Below, one piece after another: positions 26,991 through 36,604 of a stretch of 64,000 nt of DNA. Both the position numbers and the translations under genes were made by a program. This DNA is from Anaerolineales bacterium. Lineage in GTDB: Bacteria; Chloroflexota; Anaerolineae; Anaerolineales; UBA11858. A model generated the notes under the pieces. It worked only from the letters and a program-made list of their open reading frames with translations, ran no database searches and had not been told where the DNA came from. The stretch spans positions 1-64,000 of the forward strand of contig JADHTJ010000009.1 of assembly GCA_016785015.1 (NCBI GenBank), written 5' to 3'. Numbering within the stretch: the stretch's first letter is position 1; the number at the start of each line of letters is the position of its first letter.

Positions 26991-27100
26991 GAGCCTAGAA
27001 AATTGCGAAGCATCAGCAAAGTTATGCCCGCCCCAGTCAAATAGAAATTGATGTATAATGCAAAGGCTGAGGATAAAATTCCAAAATTACGACGATTACG

Positions 27101-29377
27101 TTGAAAATGGCAGAAGGAATGGACCTAGAAAAAATTGGTCGCTATCAAATAAAGAATGAACTAGGCCGGGGTGGAATGGCAACTGTTTACCAAGCCACCG
27201 ATCCCAACTTCGAGCGGGATGTGGCAATCAAGGTTCTTCCGCGCGCTTTTTTGCATGATCCCCAATTTCGACAACGCTTTGAACGTGAAGCAAAAACTGT
27301 AGCAGCACTTGAACATGCTGCGATTGTTCCTGTCTACGATTTTGGTGAAGATGATGGCCAGCCATATATCGTGATGCGTATGATGTCTGGTGGGGATTTA
27401 GCAGAAAAGCTCAAAGGTGGCAGTCTTACTTACCAGGAGGCTGCTAAGATCACAGAACGTTTAGCCGCTGGGTTGGATGCTGCACATACAAAGGGCATCG
27501 TCCACCGAGATATGAAGCCTGGGAATATTCTGTTCGACCAGTATGATAACGCATACTTATCCGACTTCGGTATTGCACGTTTAACTCATGGAAGTCACAC
27601 TTTAACCGGGGAAAATATAATCGGTACCCCAGCCTATATGAGCCCTGAACAAGTACAGGGCGAGAAAGCGCTGGATGGGCGCAGCGATCTCTATTCATTA
27701 GGTATCATCTTTTATCAAATGCTCACTGGGGATACGCCTTACCAGGCGACGACACCAGCTAAAGTTATGATGATGCACATCTTAGATCCGGTCCCTGATC
27801 TGGCATTAGTAAAACCAGATTTGCCGGCTGAGATAAGCTTGTGGCTGCAGAAATCATTGGCCAAAGAACCTGACGAGCGCTTTGAGACAGCAAAAGATAT
27901 GGAGGGTGCACTCCATGCTGCAGCACAGGGAAGATCACATCATACTCTTACAACTGCACCACGAACTGCAATCAGAGAAACCGGAGCAGTGGTTACTCAG
28001 CAACAATCGCAAGTTCAACCTCCCAGCTATGGCGCCCAGCCTGCCGTCGCGACTCCCACACCTTTACCAACTCCCCTTCCAGCAAAGTCCAAGAGAAATT
28101 GGCTCTCTTTCGCGATTGGAGGATTCATCCTATTAGGAATTGGGGCAATTATCATTTTAGCTACAGCATTCATGGGTTATCAAGGACGGGGACCTCTTGC
28201 AGCTGCCCTGGGACCAGCCACATCGACTTATACGTCAATTCCGTCAACAATCACCCCAGATTTAGGGATGACAAATACACCAGAAGAGGCTGCTGCCGAA
28301 GTGATAGCAGGGGTATCACCCACACCTACCGAAGAAGCAGAAGCACTCCCAACTAATACAGAAGCCCCCCCCACAGAGACACCAGAACCAACTGCTACGA
28401 GTACTCCTGAGGTACCAACGCTTGGAGGTGCTGACAAAATTGCCTTTATTAACGAAGAAAATATCTGGGTTATGAACGTTGATGGAAGTGACTTGCAACA
28501 ACTCACAAATGATGGTACGTTAAAAACCGATCTCGCCTGGACACCCGATGGCCAGAGTCTGACATATATCTCCGGAAAATGTGTATGGTCTGCCGAACTT
28601 GAGACAGGCCGACTTGATTTTGTCGCCTGCTTTGAATCAGCCGAATACCTGGATTCTTTCGCAATCTCCCCAGATGGAACGCGGGCTGCTATCAGCGTCA
28701 ATCGCGCCTTATACATCGTTCCATACGACATTAATCTCCTAAAAGAGATAAGATATGGCCCTCACCTAGAAGAAATTAGTGAATGCCCAGCGTTTGCTCC
28801 ACTAAAGAACACAAAAGAAAGCATTGTTTCAGTTCAAAGAGTGCGCTGGTCTGACGATGGAGAAGCTTTGTCGCTGATGGTTTTGGCAGCCCTAAGTGGT
28901 GTACAAGGAGATATCGTCCAAATATTCCCGATAGGAGATTGCGAAACTCAACCCTATCGCAGCGATGAGTTTCCCTCTGCCCGTTTTAATGTAGAAAACT
29001 ATGAGAGATCTCCCTACTTACAGAATTTTGGTTTTGATGGCAATTACATTTATGCCATAACGAGTTACACTCGTAACGATGGTTTTGGACAACTTTACCT
29101 TTATAACGGCGATCTCCATAAAGCTGAAGTCGATGCCAATCCCATCAACGGCGAATGCTGTTATCGTGATCCTCAATTCAGCCCAGACGGACATTACTTG
29201 ATCTTTGCCTATCAACCATTTGAAGCTGGTGCGACAACTGAGCTTTATATCGTCCCTTACGGCACAATTGGAACAGGAGCTCAATACCAACCCATTTCTC
29301 TACCCGACGGATTCTTTACAGATACGCGAGCAAAACCTCAACCCGTTTTCCGACCCGTTTCTGGAAGCAACGAATAA
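27101..29377 (+). CDS. Membrane Ser/Thr protein kinase with C-terminal PD40/TolB-like propeller
   Basis: A 758-residue PknB-type kinase. Residues 15-275 form the kinase: glycine loop LGRGGMATVY, K44, HRDMKPGN (D137) and DFG (D155). A Pro/Thr-rich linker leads to a transmembrane helix (about 334-354), then a Thr/Pro/Glu-rich stalk and an extracytoplasmic region from about 440 with PD40-like repeats (DKIAFINEENIWVMNVDGSDL; QFSPDGHYLIFAY). The outer propeller probably senses a ligand or wall polymer and signals to the inner kinase. TATAAT at 27054-27059 is a -10 candidate. The ATGs at 27101 and 27107 (MKMAEGMD) are both possible starts. Confidence 0.9.
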   Translation: MKMAEGMDLEKIGRYQIKNELGRGGMATVYQATDPNFERDVAIKVLPRAFLHDPQFRQRFEREAKTVAALEHAAIVPVYDFGEDDGQPYIVMRMMSGGDLAEKLKGGSLTYQEAAKITERLAAGLDAAHTKGIVHRDMKPGNILFDQYDNAYLSDFGIARLTHGSHTLTGENIIGTPAYMSPEQVQGEKALDGRSDLYSLGIIFYQMLTGDTPYQATTPAKVMMMHILDPVPDLALVKPDLPAEISLWLQKSLAKEPDERFETAKDMEGALHAAAQGRSHHTLTTAPRTAIRETGAVVTQQQSQVQPPSYGAQPAVATPTPLPTPLPAKSKRNWLSFAIGGFILLGIGAIIILATAFMGYQGRGPLAAALGPATSTYTSIPSTITPDLGMTNTPEEAAAEVIAGVSPTPTEEAEALPTNTEAPPTETPEPTATSTPEVPTLGGADKIAFINEENIWVMNVDGSDLQQLTNDGTLKTDLAWTPDGQSLTYISGKCVWSAELETGRLDFVACFESAEYLDSFAISPDGTRAAISVNRALYIVPYDINLLKEIRYGPHLEEISECPAFAPLKNTKESIVSVQRVRWSDDGEALSLMVLAALSGVQGDIVQIFPIGDCETQPYRSDEFPSARFNVENYERSPYLQNFGFDGNYIYAITSYTRNDGFGQLYLYNGDLHKAEVDANPINGECCYRDPQFSPDGHYLIFAYQPFEAGATTELYIVPYGTIGTGAQYQPISLPDGFFTDTRAKPQPVFRPVSGSNE

Positions 29378-29398
29378 TTTATTTCCAAAGGCACCCAC

Positions 29399-30664
29399 AT
29401 GAAAACTAGAGCAATCATCCTAGCCGGTGGCGAAGGTTCCCGGCTAGGTGTTTTAACTGCTAAAAGAACAAAACCAGCAGTGCCCTTCGCCGGAAAATAC
29501 CGCATTATAGATTTCACACTTTCGAATTGTGTCAATTCGAATCTTTTTGATGTGATGATTTTAGCGCAATATCGCCCTCATTCGCTGGTAGAACATATCG
29601 GTGCAGGCGGTCCTTGGGATCTTAATCGAGATTTCACCGGCGGCGTGAGAATCTACTCTCCTTATAAGGCTCGCCGTCCAACCAACTGGTATTTAGGCAC
29701 GGCCGATGCCGTCCAACAAAATTTCAGTTTCATCAAGAGTACAAACCCAGATTTTGTTTTAATTCTCTCAGGCGATCACATTTACGAGATGAATTATGAC
29801 GCCTTGATCGCCTTTCACATCGACCACCGTGCGGATGTGACCCTGGGGACAATTACTGTGCCAATTGAAGACGCATCTCGCTTTGGAATCGTAGACTTGG
29901 ACAATAACTATCGGGTAACGTCATTCGTTGAAAAACCCGACGATCCTCCCTCAAACCAGGTCAATATGGGAGTATATCTTTTCAGCATGGATGTACTGGA
30001 TCGTGTTCTCTGGCAAGATTACACCAGCAAAGATTCCGCTCATGATTTTGGGAAAAATATTCTCCCAAACCTGGTTGCAGAGGGGGCCCGGGTGTATGCC
30101 TTTCCATTCTCTGGTTATTGGGTCGATGTGGGAACAAAAAATTCGTACTGGGGTGCCCATATGGATTTATTGGCCAATTCACCTCCCCTAGATTTAAACG
30201 ACCGTTCTTGGATCATTCACACTCGCACTGAGGAACGCGCACCGGTGCGTATTGCCAGCGGAGCTCAAGTCCACGATAGCATGATCACCGATGGTTGCGT
30301 AATTTCCAAAGGTGCCATTGTCGAGAAAAGCGTGCTTGGGCCTGGCGTACGGATCAAGTCTGGCGCAATTGTAAGGGAATCAGTTATTCTCACCGATTGT
30401 GAAATCCAAGCCGGAGCCATTGTCGAGCGTGCCATCATCGATAAACGCGTCCAAGTTGGTAAGAATGCCTTTGTGGGCAAGATCAACTCGAAAACGCCTC
30501 CCCAGCTCGTGATGATCGGAAAGAACAGCCTCGTTCCTCCAGGATTCACTATTGAGCCAGATACCACAATTCCTGCAGATATTCGGGAAGCAGATTATCC
30601 ATCAAATACCATCAAATCCAACACAAAATTTAAACGGGGTCAAAAAATTCCCTATGAAATTTGA
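29399..30664 (+). CDS. glgC: Glucose-1-phosphate adenylyltransferase
   Basis: A 421-residue ADP-glucose pyrophosphorylase. The N-terminal nucleotidyltransferase signature AGGEGSRLGVLTAKRTKPAV, the SGDHIYEMNYD metal/ATP motif and GYWVDVGT are present, and residues 290-400 form a left-handed beta-helix of hexapeptide repeats used for oligomerisation and allostery. It makes ADP-glucose for glycogen. Its last codons overlap the start of malQ, so the two are translationally coupled. Confidence 0.95.
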   Translation: MKTRAIILAGGEGSRLGVLTAKRTKPAVPFAGKYRIIDFTLSNCVNSNLFDVMILAQYRPHSLVEHIGAGGPWDLNRDFTGGVRIYSPYKARRPTNWYLGTADAVQQNFSFIKSTNPDFVLILSGDHIYEMNYDALIAFHIDHRADVTLGTITVPIEDASRFGIVDLDNNYRVTSFVEKPDDPPSNQVNMGVYLFSMDVLDRVLWQDYTSKDSAHDFGKNILPNLVAEGARVYAFPFSGYWVDVGTKNSYWGAHMDLLANSPPLDLNDRSWIIHTRTEERAPVRIASGAQVHDSMITDGCVISKGAIVEKSVLGPGVRIKSGAIVRESVILTDCEIQAGAIVERAIIDKRVQVGKNAFVGKINSKTPPQLVMIGKNSLVPPGFTIEPDTTIPADIREADYPSNTIKSNTKFKRGQKIPYEI

Positions 30665-32174
30665 ACGATCGTCAGGGGTATTGCTTCACCCAACCAGCCT
30701 ACCTGGTTCTTATGGAATTGGGGATATTGGCCCTAAGGCTCACGAATGGATCGATTTTCTATCAACGTCTGGTTGCAATTTATGGCAAGTATTACCCCTC
30801 GGGCCGACAGGCTATGGGGATTCGCCATACCAATGCTTCTCTGCATTTGCAGGGAATCCTTATATTATCAGTCCGGACTCACTGCTTTCCAATGGCTTGC
30901 TTACATACGATGATATTCGTGACCGCCCGTCGTTCCAAATTGAAAAAGTGGATTATGGGAAAGTAATTCCATATAAAATAAAACTTCTCAACCGGGCTTT
31001 CGAGAACTTTCAAAGCAATGCTCACTCACAAGCCGGAAAAGCTTTTCAAACTTTTTGCAAAAATGAAGTGCATTGGTTAGATGATTATGCGCTGTTCATG
31101 ACTATAAAAGAAGTTCAGGGGGGTGGTCCGTGGGTGGACTGGCCGGCACATCTGCGTAATAGAGATACTGCTGCTCTAAATACATTCAAAGATGAATACG
31201 CCGCAGACATCACAAGGCAAGCATTCTGGCAATTTCTCTTTTTCCAGCAATGGTCTGCATTACGCAAATACGCCATAAAGCGCGGAATAAATATCATCGG
31301 CGATATTCCAATTTTTGTTGCCCACGATAGCGCAGATGTGTGGGCTAACCCTGAACTCTTCCTCTTAGATAAATCTGGTCGGCCGACTGTTGTCGCTGGG
31401 GTTCCCCCAGATTATTTTTCTCCCACCGGCCAGCTTTGGGGAAACCCGTTATATCGTTGGGATATCCACGCCGAAAATGATTATCGTTGGTGGCTTGATC
31501 GCTTGCGGGCAGTTTTTTCAATGGTTGATATTGTTCGCCTGGATCACTTCCGTGGTTTTTCCGGATATTGGGAAATCCCCGCTGACGAAGAAACAGCCGA
31601 AAACGGTCAGTGGGTTCCTGGTCCCGGCGCAAAATTCTTTGATGCTGTGAAGAAATCTCTGGTCTCTCTCTCCATCATCGCCGAGGATTTAGGCGAAATC
31701 ACACCCGATGTAGTCGAACTGCGCGACCAATTTGATTTACCCGGTATGAAAATCTTGGTCTTCGCCTTCGATAGCGACGAAGAGAATGAATTTCTGCCGC
31801 ATAACTACCACACGCCAAATTGTGTCGTCTACACCGGGACCCATGACAATGACACTACGCGTGGCTGGTATGAACGAGCAGATGATAAGATTCGCGATTA
31901 CGCCCGGCGATATCTTGCCCGTGACGGTCACGATATTGCTTGGGATCTAATCCGTGCGGCCTGGTCATCTGTCGCTGTATTTGCTTTGGCACCTCTGCAA
32001 GACTTACTAAACTTGGGCAACGAAGCACGCATGAATTACCCCAGCAAACCCAGCGGCAATTGGCTATGGCGCATGTCACCCCGTACCCTAACGGACAGCC
32101 TGCGAGCGCGCTTACAAGATATGAACCATCTCTATGCCAGGCATAGCAAATCTACAATGGAGAAAAGCGAATAA
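30654..32174 (+). CDS. malQ: 4-alpha-glucanotransferase (amylomaltase)
   Basis: A 506-residue GH77 enzyme from ATG 30654 (MKFERSSGVLLHPTSLPG). The open frame extends upstream to 30552, but that part lies within glgC and lacks family similarity. The nucleophile motif is VRLDHFRGF, the acid region IIAEDLGEI and a third conserved motif is YTGTHDNDTTRGWY. It transfers alpha-1,4-glucan segments in glycogen and maltodextrin metabolism. The 11-bp overlap with glgC supports this start. Confidence 0.95.
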   Translation: MKFERSSGVLLHPTSLPGSYGIGDIGPKAHEWIDFLSTSGCNLWQVLPLGPTGYGDSPYQCFSAFAGNPYIISPDSLLSNGLLTYDDIRDRPSFQIEKVDYGKVIPYKIKLLNRAFENFQSNAHSQAGKAFQTFCKNEVHWLDDYALFMTIKEVQGGGPWVDWPAHLRNRDTAALNTFKDEYAADITRQAFWQFLFFQQWSALRKYAIKRGINIIGDIPIFVAHDSADVWANPELFLLDKSGRPTVVAGVPPDYFSPTGQLWGNPLYRWDIHAENDYRWWLDRLRAVFSMVDIVRLDHFRGFSGYWEIPADEETAENGQWVPGPGAKFFDAVKKSLVSLSIIAEDLGEITPDVVELRDQFDLPGMKILVFAFDSDEENEFLPHNYHTPNCVVYTGTHDNDTTRGWYERADDKIRDYARRYLARDGHDIAWDLIRAAWSSVAVFALAPLQDLLNLGNEARMNYPSKPSGNWLWRMSPRTLTDSLRARLQDMNHLYARHSKSTMEKSE

Positions 32175-32175
32175 T

Positions 32176-32283
32176 TTGAGATTGTGGACTCTTCATCCCG
32201 AATATCTGGATTTAAAAGGTCTCGTTGCCCTGTGGCGCGAGGCCTTATTGGCACAGAAAGTTCTTCAGGGTGGTACAAAATGA
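32176..32283 (+). pseudogene. N-terminal remnant of a pyrimidine-dimer DNA glycosylase-like gene (Pyr_excise)
   Basis: From TTG 32176 the frame codes LRLWTLHPEYLDLKGLVALW and REALLAQKVLQGGTK, then stops at TGA 32281-32283. This is the conserved N-terminus of the Pyr_excise (PF03013) family, whose members usually have about 140-150 residues. No continuation is seen in other frames. The stop overlaps the ATG of the next ORF. It is most simply the stub left by deletion of the rest of the gene. Confidence 0.6.
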
Positions 32284-32624
32284 GCACCAAACCAAATTGG
32301 AAAATTCGCCTTCAAAATGAACTAGAGCAAGCACAAACTGCGCGTGAGGCAGGCAATGAAGGCAAAACTCGCGTTTGCGCTCGCCGTGCTGCTGGGATCG
32401 CCATTGGTGAATACCTGCAACGAAATAACATCCCCAACTCAAGCTCCAGCGCCTATAATCGTCTGCAATTCCTAGCATCGCTCCCCGATAGTACGCCGCG
32501 TACACGTCAAATTGCTCAACACTTAATGCTGCGTGTCAATGAAGAGTTTAAACTTCCTATTGATGCAGATTTAATCGCTGAAACCAGGGAGCTCGTTGAA
32601 ATCCTTCTTGATGAATCTCATTAA
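32280..32624 (+). CDS. Small conserved-looking hypothetical protein
   Basis: A 114-residue, mostly helical, charged protein starting MSTKPNWKIRLQNELEQA. Features are EGKTRVCARRAAGIAIGEYL and AQHLMLRVNEEFKLPIDADL, giving an HEPN-like helical impression, but no family is identified. The frame is open back to 32184, yet the ATG at 32280 is preferred because it overlaps the remnant's TGA (ATGA). Confidence 0.6.
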   Translation: MSTKPNWKIRLQNELEQAQTAREAGNEGKTRVCARRAAGIAIGEYLQRNNIPNSSSSAYNRLQFLASLPDSTPRTRQIAQHLMLRVNEEFKLPIDADLIAETRELVEILLDESH

Positions 32625-32705
32625 TAAGATCTCACCAATCTTTGAAAATGCTGAACCTAACCACAATGACGGTGGTTATTTAGATAGATTATCCAAAGGA
32701 GAAAA

Positions 32706-33917
32706 ATGATGGCAGAAAAGAAATCCCTGGAATTCATCCAAAAAATTGATTCCCCTATGAAACAAGTGTATCAGGCTTTTGCCGGATCAGTGGCTTTTGA
32801 GAGTTGGTTTTCCGACTCCGCCGAAGCTGATGTTCGTAAAGGTGGACGGTTCTACGCCTGGTGGAATGAAGGGTATTACACCAGCGGTCAATTCACCAAA
32901 GTAAAAGAAAATGAACGGATCGCTTTCACCTGGTTTGGTTTCAATGAGCCTGCTCCCACAAAAGTAAATGTTGCTTTTAAAGAGGATGAAGGTGCCACTC
33001 TGGTAAAAGTTTCACACAAAGGGATCGGTAAAGGAAAGGTTTGGAAGAAAACCAATCAGCAGATATCCGAGGGTTGGGAAACAGCTCTGGCAAACCTAAA
33101 GTCAGTTGTTGAGACAGGCTATGATAAACGCTTATACGATCAACCGATGTTAGGTGTATTACCTTCGGGTATGGTTGATAAGAAAATGGTCACTGAATTC
33201 AATTTACCAGTTGAAACCGGTGCCAAAATCTCTGACGTAGTTGCAGGTATGGGCGCGGAAGCTGCCGGTTTGCAAGGGGAAGATATTATCTACAGCATTG
33301 GTGGCCAAAAATTGAAAACTTTCCCAGATTTTGGTCTTGCCATGTCTGGCAAGAAAGCAGGGGATGTCGTTGAAGTGGTTTATTATCGGGGAGGGGAAAG
33401 ACTCACCACTGATATGAAATTGTCTGGACGACCCAAGCCTGAATTACCATCATCTGCCAAAGAGTTAGCTGAACGCACGGCAAAAGTGTACGAAGAAGTA
33501 AACAAAGAAATGGACGCCCTCTTTGAGGCGGTCACCGAAGACCAAGCATCTGCACGTCCTGGTGATGAAGAGTGGAGCGCTAAAGAAGTGCTCGCTCACC
33601 TGATCTATTCGGAACGCTGGCTTCACTTAGCGATTACGTGTTTCATTGGAAATTTCCGCACTGGTGGATTTTCAAATGATTTAGGCATGCATGCTGCTAT
33701 CGCAGATGCCTATCCCTTGGAAGAATTGATCGCCGAACTTAAGCGATGCGAAGCCATCACCGTTTCTGCGATCGAAGCACTTCCAGAAGAGTTCATCGCA
33801 GACAAACGCCGATTATTGATCTTGACTGCCAACGTCGATGAGCAAGGATTTGCTCTGCACACCCGCGGTCATTTCCCCCAAATTGAAGCCGCACTCAAAG
33901 TATCAAAGCAAAGCTAA
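32706..33917 (+). CDS. SRPBCC (AHSA1)-PDZ-DinB three-domain protein
   Basis: A 403-residue fusion. Residues 1-140 form an SRPBCC/AHSA1-type domain (EFIQKIDSPMKQVYQAFA; GWETALANLKSVVETG). Residues 150-245 form a PDZ domain (GAKISDVVAGMGAEAAGLQG; EDIIYSIGGQKLKTFPDF). Residues 255-400 form a DinB/DUF664-like four-helix bundle (WSAKEVLAHLIYSERW; HTRGHFPQIEAAL), where His residues may bind a metal. No signal peptide. A good AAAGGAGAAA ribosome site precedes ATG 32706/32709. The ligand and role are unknown. Confidence 0.8.
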   Translation: MMAEKKSLEFIQKIDSPMKQVYQAFAGSVAFESWFSDSAEADVRKGGRFYAWWNEGYYTSGQFTKVKENERIAFTWFGFNEPAPTKVNVAFKEDEGATLVKVSHKGIGKGKVWKKTNQQISEGWETALANLKSVVETGYDKRLYDQPMLGVLPSGMVDKKMVTEFNLPVETGAKISDVVAGMGAEAAGLQGEDIIYSIGGQKLKTFPDFGLAMSGKKAGDVVEVVYYRGGERLTTDMKLSGRPKPELPSSAKELAERTAKVYEEVNKEMDALFEAVTEDQASARPGDEEWSAKEVLAHLIYSERWLHLAITCFIGNFRTGGFSNDLGMHAAIADAYPLEELIAELKRCEAITVSAIEALPEEFIADKRRLLILTANVDEQGFALHTRGHFPQIEAALKVSKQS

Positions 33918-33940
33918 CACACATCTAAACAAACTAATAA

Positions 33941-33985
33941 AAAAACATGAAGCCCTCTCTAGTGAAGAGGGCTTCATGTTCCCTA
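33941..33985 (-). terminator. Hairpin terminator of the small minus-strand gene (bidirectional stem)
   Basis: A 14-bp stem (33945-33958 with 33966-33979; arm ACATGAAGCCCTCT) has a 7-nt loop. On the minus strand the stem is followed by TTTTTTATTAG, a good intrinsic terminator for the 34007-34204 gene. It may also stop the converging plus-strand gene. Confidence 0.75.
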
Positions 33986-34006
33986 AATTAAATCTGAATT
34001 GAAGTC

Positions 34007-34204
34007 TTACGTTTTCTTCTTCAATACTGGCAGACCGTTCTTTGTCTCCGAAACCATGTACGCATCGGGGACCGCGTCGATGGCGCCATCTTTGATGGTC
34101 TTGGCGAAGAAATAGATCCTCTGCTCGCGGCCACCTTTTAGTTGGGTAAGCCGAGAATGCAAATAATAGGTAACGCCTTTTGAGTTTTGGTGACTATATG
34201 CCAT
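34007..34204 (-). CDS. Small conserved hypothetical protein (65 aa)
   Basis: A short basic protein, MAYSHQNSKGVTYYLHSRL followed by KGGREQRIYFFAKTIKDGAI and ending LPVLKKK. I recognise the pattern from short uncharacterised bacterial proteins, but no function is known. A strong GGAGAGAGAC ribosome site precedes the ATG, and an intrinsic terminator follows, so it is probably a real, independently ended gene. Confidence 0.75.
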   Translation of the reverse strand: MAYSHQNSKGVTYYLHSRLTQLKGGREQRIYFFAKTIKDGAIDAVPDAYMVSETKNGLPVLKKKT

Positions 34205-34316
34205 GTCTCTCTCCTTTCAGATTTGTTCTTCAAGTATAGATGAATATTATTGATTAGGCAACACCCTAATGCATATCAATTTTATCAGAAAATCGGGTTT
34301 TTATTATTGTATTTTG

Positions 34317-35441
34317 TTACAATTCGAGAAGGTTTTTACATGCATGTTTTTGGTAATTTTCGACGCACGGATTGCCAGCAGCTAGCCAAATGGTTGAAGC
34401 ATTCAAATCCATAATGATCGAGGCTACAGTTTTATAGTGCTCCTGGATAGGGTCGCGTGGGTCAGGGTGGCTGCAAATCCCATTGGGGAAATTGAAATGG
34501 TCTGCAAGAGCATTCTGAAGGTCCGAAACAGAAAATGTGCCATTGTGAGTTCGCAGAAAACGGTTCATACGTTGATTGCGGACAAGGCTGCCTGGTCCGT
34601 GCCAAATGCCGATATCGATGAAGCTAATATCTTCAGTCAGGAAATGATTGGTATGCGAGTAATAATCGTCCAAAGGGAAATCAATTAGTGCCTTCGTAAA
34701 ATCTCCTGGAGCAGCTTCCACGTTAAAATATTCTCCATCTCGGTGTGCAACCGTAAAATTTGCCGAAGAAGCACGTAAATTACCGTTTATGGCTGCGATG
34801 GCATCTGAAAATGTCTCACTTTCCAAAATTGCTCGTAGAATTATGTGATGGGGAATTCCAGTAGGCGCACCAGAATCTAAGTCAGCGTACAGGGAATTGG
34901 TCGTCATCCCAATTCCCGCAGCGTTCATACCGGTCTTGGCCAGCAACCCTGCTTCAACAACAGTTAAAAAATTGGGCACATCACTGGCTTCCACTTCGAG
35001 GACAATGACCGTTTCGGATACAGGAACAGCCCAATCCCAGTTCTGCCCTATTAAGGTATGGCCCACTTCGGTAGCAGGAGCTAATACAACAAAGGAGGTA
35101 CACTCTCCAGGGGCATTCTGAGCAATGGCAGAATTTCGGATTTCTGTGCGCACATTGAGTGTCAAAATATCCTCATAATCCACCCTTGCACCCTCAGCAA
35201 TACCACGCATTTCGTCAAGATAGCGCGGACGAAATTCATCAATCGCAGGTTCAAATAACTGAGCTCGGGATTGTGCCTGTTCCCAATCCCAACCAGCATA
35301 ATGGGCAAACATCTCTTTGTAGATTTCGATATTTCGATGAATTCGAGACGCAGCAGCCTGACCATACTGCCGGCCGCGCTCGAATGGAGGACCTTGTACT
35401 CGAATGTGTGGAAAAGAGCGTTTTGTCATCATTATTTTCAT
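34317..35441 (-). CDS. C45-family peptidase/acyl-CoA:6-aminopenicillanate acyltransferase-like hydrolase
   Basis: A 374-residue Ntn-hydrolase-type protein. The sequence RVQGPPFERGRQYGQAAASR is the family N-terminus. The nucleophile is C114 in APGECTSF, which becomes N-terminal after autoproteolysis between G112-E113 and C114 or nearby, as known for this family. GQNWDW and NEAGLLAKTGMN-like stretches (VEAGLLAKTGMNAAG) complete the core. Substrate unknown; acylated amino-acid-type amides are common. There is an alternative ATG four codons in (35429). Confidence 0.85.
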   Translation of the reverse strand: MKIMMTKRSFPHIRVQGPPFERGRQYGQAAASRIHRNIEIYKEMFAHYAGWDWEQAQSRAQLFEPAIDEFRPRYLDEMRGIAEGARVDYEDILTLNVRTEIRNSAIAQNAPGECTSFVVLAPATEVGHTLIGQNWDWAVPVSETVIVLEVEASDVPNFLTVVEAGLLAKTGMNAAGIGMTTNSLYADLDSGAPTGIPHHIILRAILESETFSDAIAAINGNLRASSANFTVAHRDGEYFNVEAAPGDFTKALIDFPLDDYYSHTNHFLTEDISFIDIGIWHGPGSLVRNQRMNRFLRTHNGTFSVSDLQNALADHFNFPNGICSHPDPRDPIQEHYKTVASIIMDLNASTIWLAAGNPCVENYQKHACKNLLEL

Positions 35442-35551
35442 TAGCTCCCAAGGGTTATTGTGTTTTGTATAGATTTCTTTATACTAGAAAGTGACATTTT
35501 CCGCAAACATTGCCCCCTGCATCGAAATTTCCATAATACAAGGAGAGACAT

Positions 35552-36490
35552 ATGAAAATCCAAATTCTACTTATCCTAACGCTGATAGGAACAATCCTAT
35601 CAGCACCCATGGAGGCAGAGACTCCCACTGAACCTGAAGATGTGGAATCGTTGGTTGTCTTCGCATCCAATCGAGGCGATGATCCCAATGCCCTTGGCCT
35701 ATACATCCTCGATACTGAAACTCTGGAGATCACCCCGCTAGAGACGGATTTCGATGCCAATCTCTTCCCTAAATGGTCACCCGACGGTGAGCAGGTTCTC
35801 TTTACAGTTCCTGGCGAATGGAACCTGTATACCATTTTGGCAGATGGCACAGAGATAACCCAGATCACAGATTTCCGCAGTGCCAATGCAGACTGGGCTC
35901 CAGATGGCAGTCAAATCGTCTTCCAATCTGACCACGATGATGAACCTGAAGACACCCCAGATGTCTACGTTATCGATCTCGTGGAGGAGACTCTTGTCGA
36001 ACTTGTTGATCTCCCTGAAGTGCCAGATTTCTCGCCGCGTTGGTCTCCTGATGGCAGCCAGATCATGTTTATTTCTGCTAGAACTGGAAACTTCGAGATC
36101 TTCCTTATGAACCCCGATGGCACAGATCCTATTCAAATCACAGATTCGAGCACACCGATATTCAATGCAGCATGGTCACCTGACGGTGAACAAATTGCAT
36201 ACCCATTCCCAACAGGGGAGCAATCTATGGAATTGTTTTTAATCAACAAAGATGGATCGCCTGACAGTATCGTCCAACTCACTGAGGATGACGAGTACAA
36301 CACCAGCCCTGCATGGTCTCCTGATGGTGAGAAGATCGTATTCCGCTCGGACAGGGGTGGCAACCCCGATCTGTGGATGATCAATGTTGATGGCACGGAT
36401 CTGGTTCAGCTAACCGACGACGAATACTATGATGATTTCCCTGATTGGGGTCCAAAAAACTTGTTTGAGTTTGAAATCCCTGAAGAGTAG
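35552..36490 (+). CDS. Secreted TolB-like PD40 beta-propeller protein
   Basis: A 312-residue protein with a signal peptide (MKIQILLILTLIGTILSAPM). The rest consists of repeated PD40 blades containing the phrase W(S/A)PDG(E/S)Q, about six copies, for example KWSPDGEQVLFTV, RWSPDGSQIMFISA and AWSPDGEKIVFRSD. It is exported and probably mediates protein or ligand binding. No transmembrane anchor or lipobox. The same fold recurs outside the Ser/Thr kinase in this window. A hairpin terminator follows. Confidence 0.85.
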   Translation: MKIQILLILTLIGTILSAPMEAETPTEPEDVESLVVFASNRGDDPNALGLYILDTETLEITPLETDFDANLFPKWSPDGEQVLFTVPGEWNLYTILADGTEITQITDFRSANADWAPDGSQIVFQSDHDDEPEDTPDVYVIDLVEETLVELVDLPEVPDFSPRWSPDGSQIMFISARTGNFEIFLMNPDGTDPIQITDSSTPIFNAAWSPDGEQIAYPFPTGEQSMELFLINKDGSPDSIVQLTEDDEYNTSPAWSPDGEKIVFRSDRGGNPDLWMINVDGTDLVQLTDDEYYDDFPDWGPKNLFEFEIPEE

Positions 36491-36520
36491 TAACCCTTCA
36501 AACAGAGAAGCACGCTCAAA

Positions 36521-36567
36521 GTTGATCCGCGTCTAATATCATTGGGGCAGCGGATCAACTTCCCTTT
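36521..36567 (+). terminator. Terminator of PD40 protein gene
   Basis: A 10-bp stem, GTTGATCCGC (36521-36530) and GCGGATCAAC (36550-36559), is followed by TTCCCTTTATT. The T content is moderate. Confidence 0.6.
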
Positions 36568-36604
36568 ATTGAGCATCCCACAAAAAGTAAACTTAACTCC
36601 ACCA

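Noticed and set aside
28228-28731. 167-residue minus-strand ORF in the kinase linker
   Set aside because: Low-complexity Ser/Val/Gly content from the antisense of the Thr/Pro/Glu stalk; it is a shadow of the kinase gene.
30552-30653. Upstream extension of malQ
   Set aside because: It lies wholly in glgC and has no family similarity; ATG 30654 gives the normal N-terminus.
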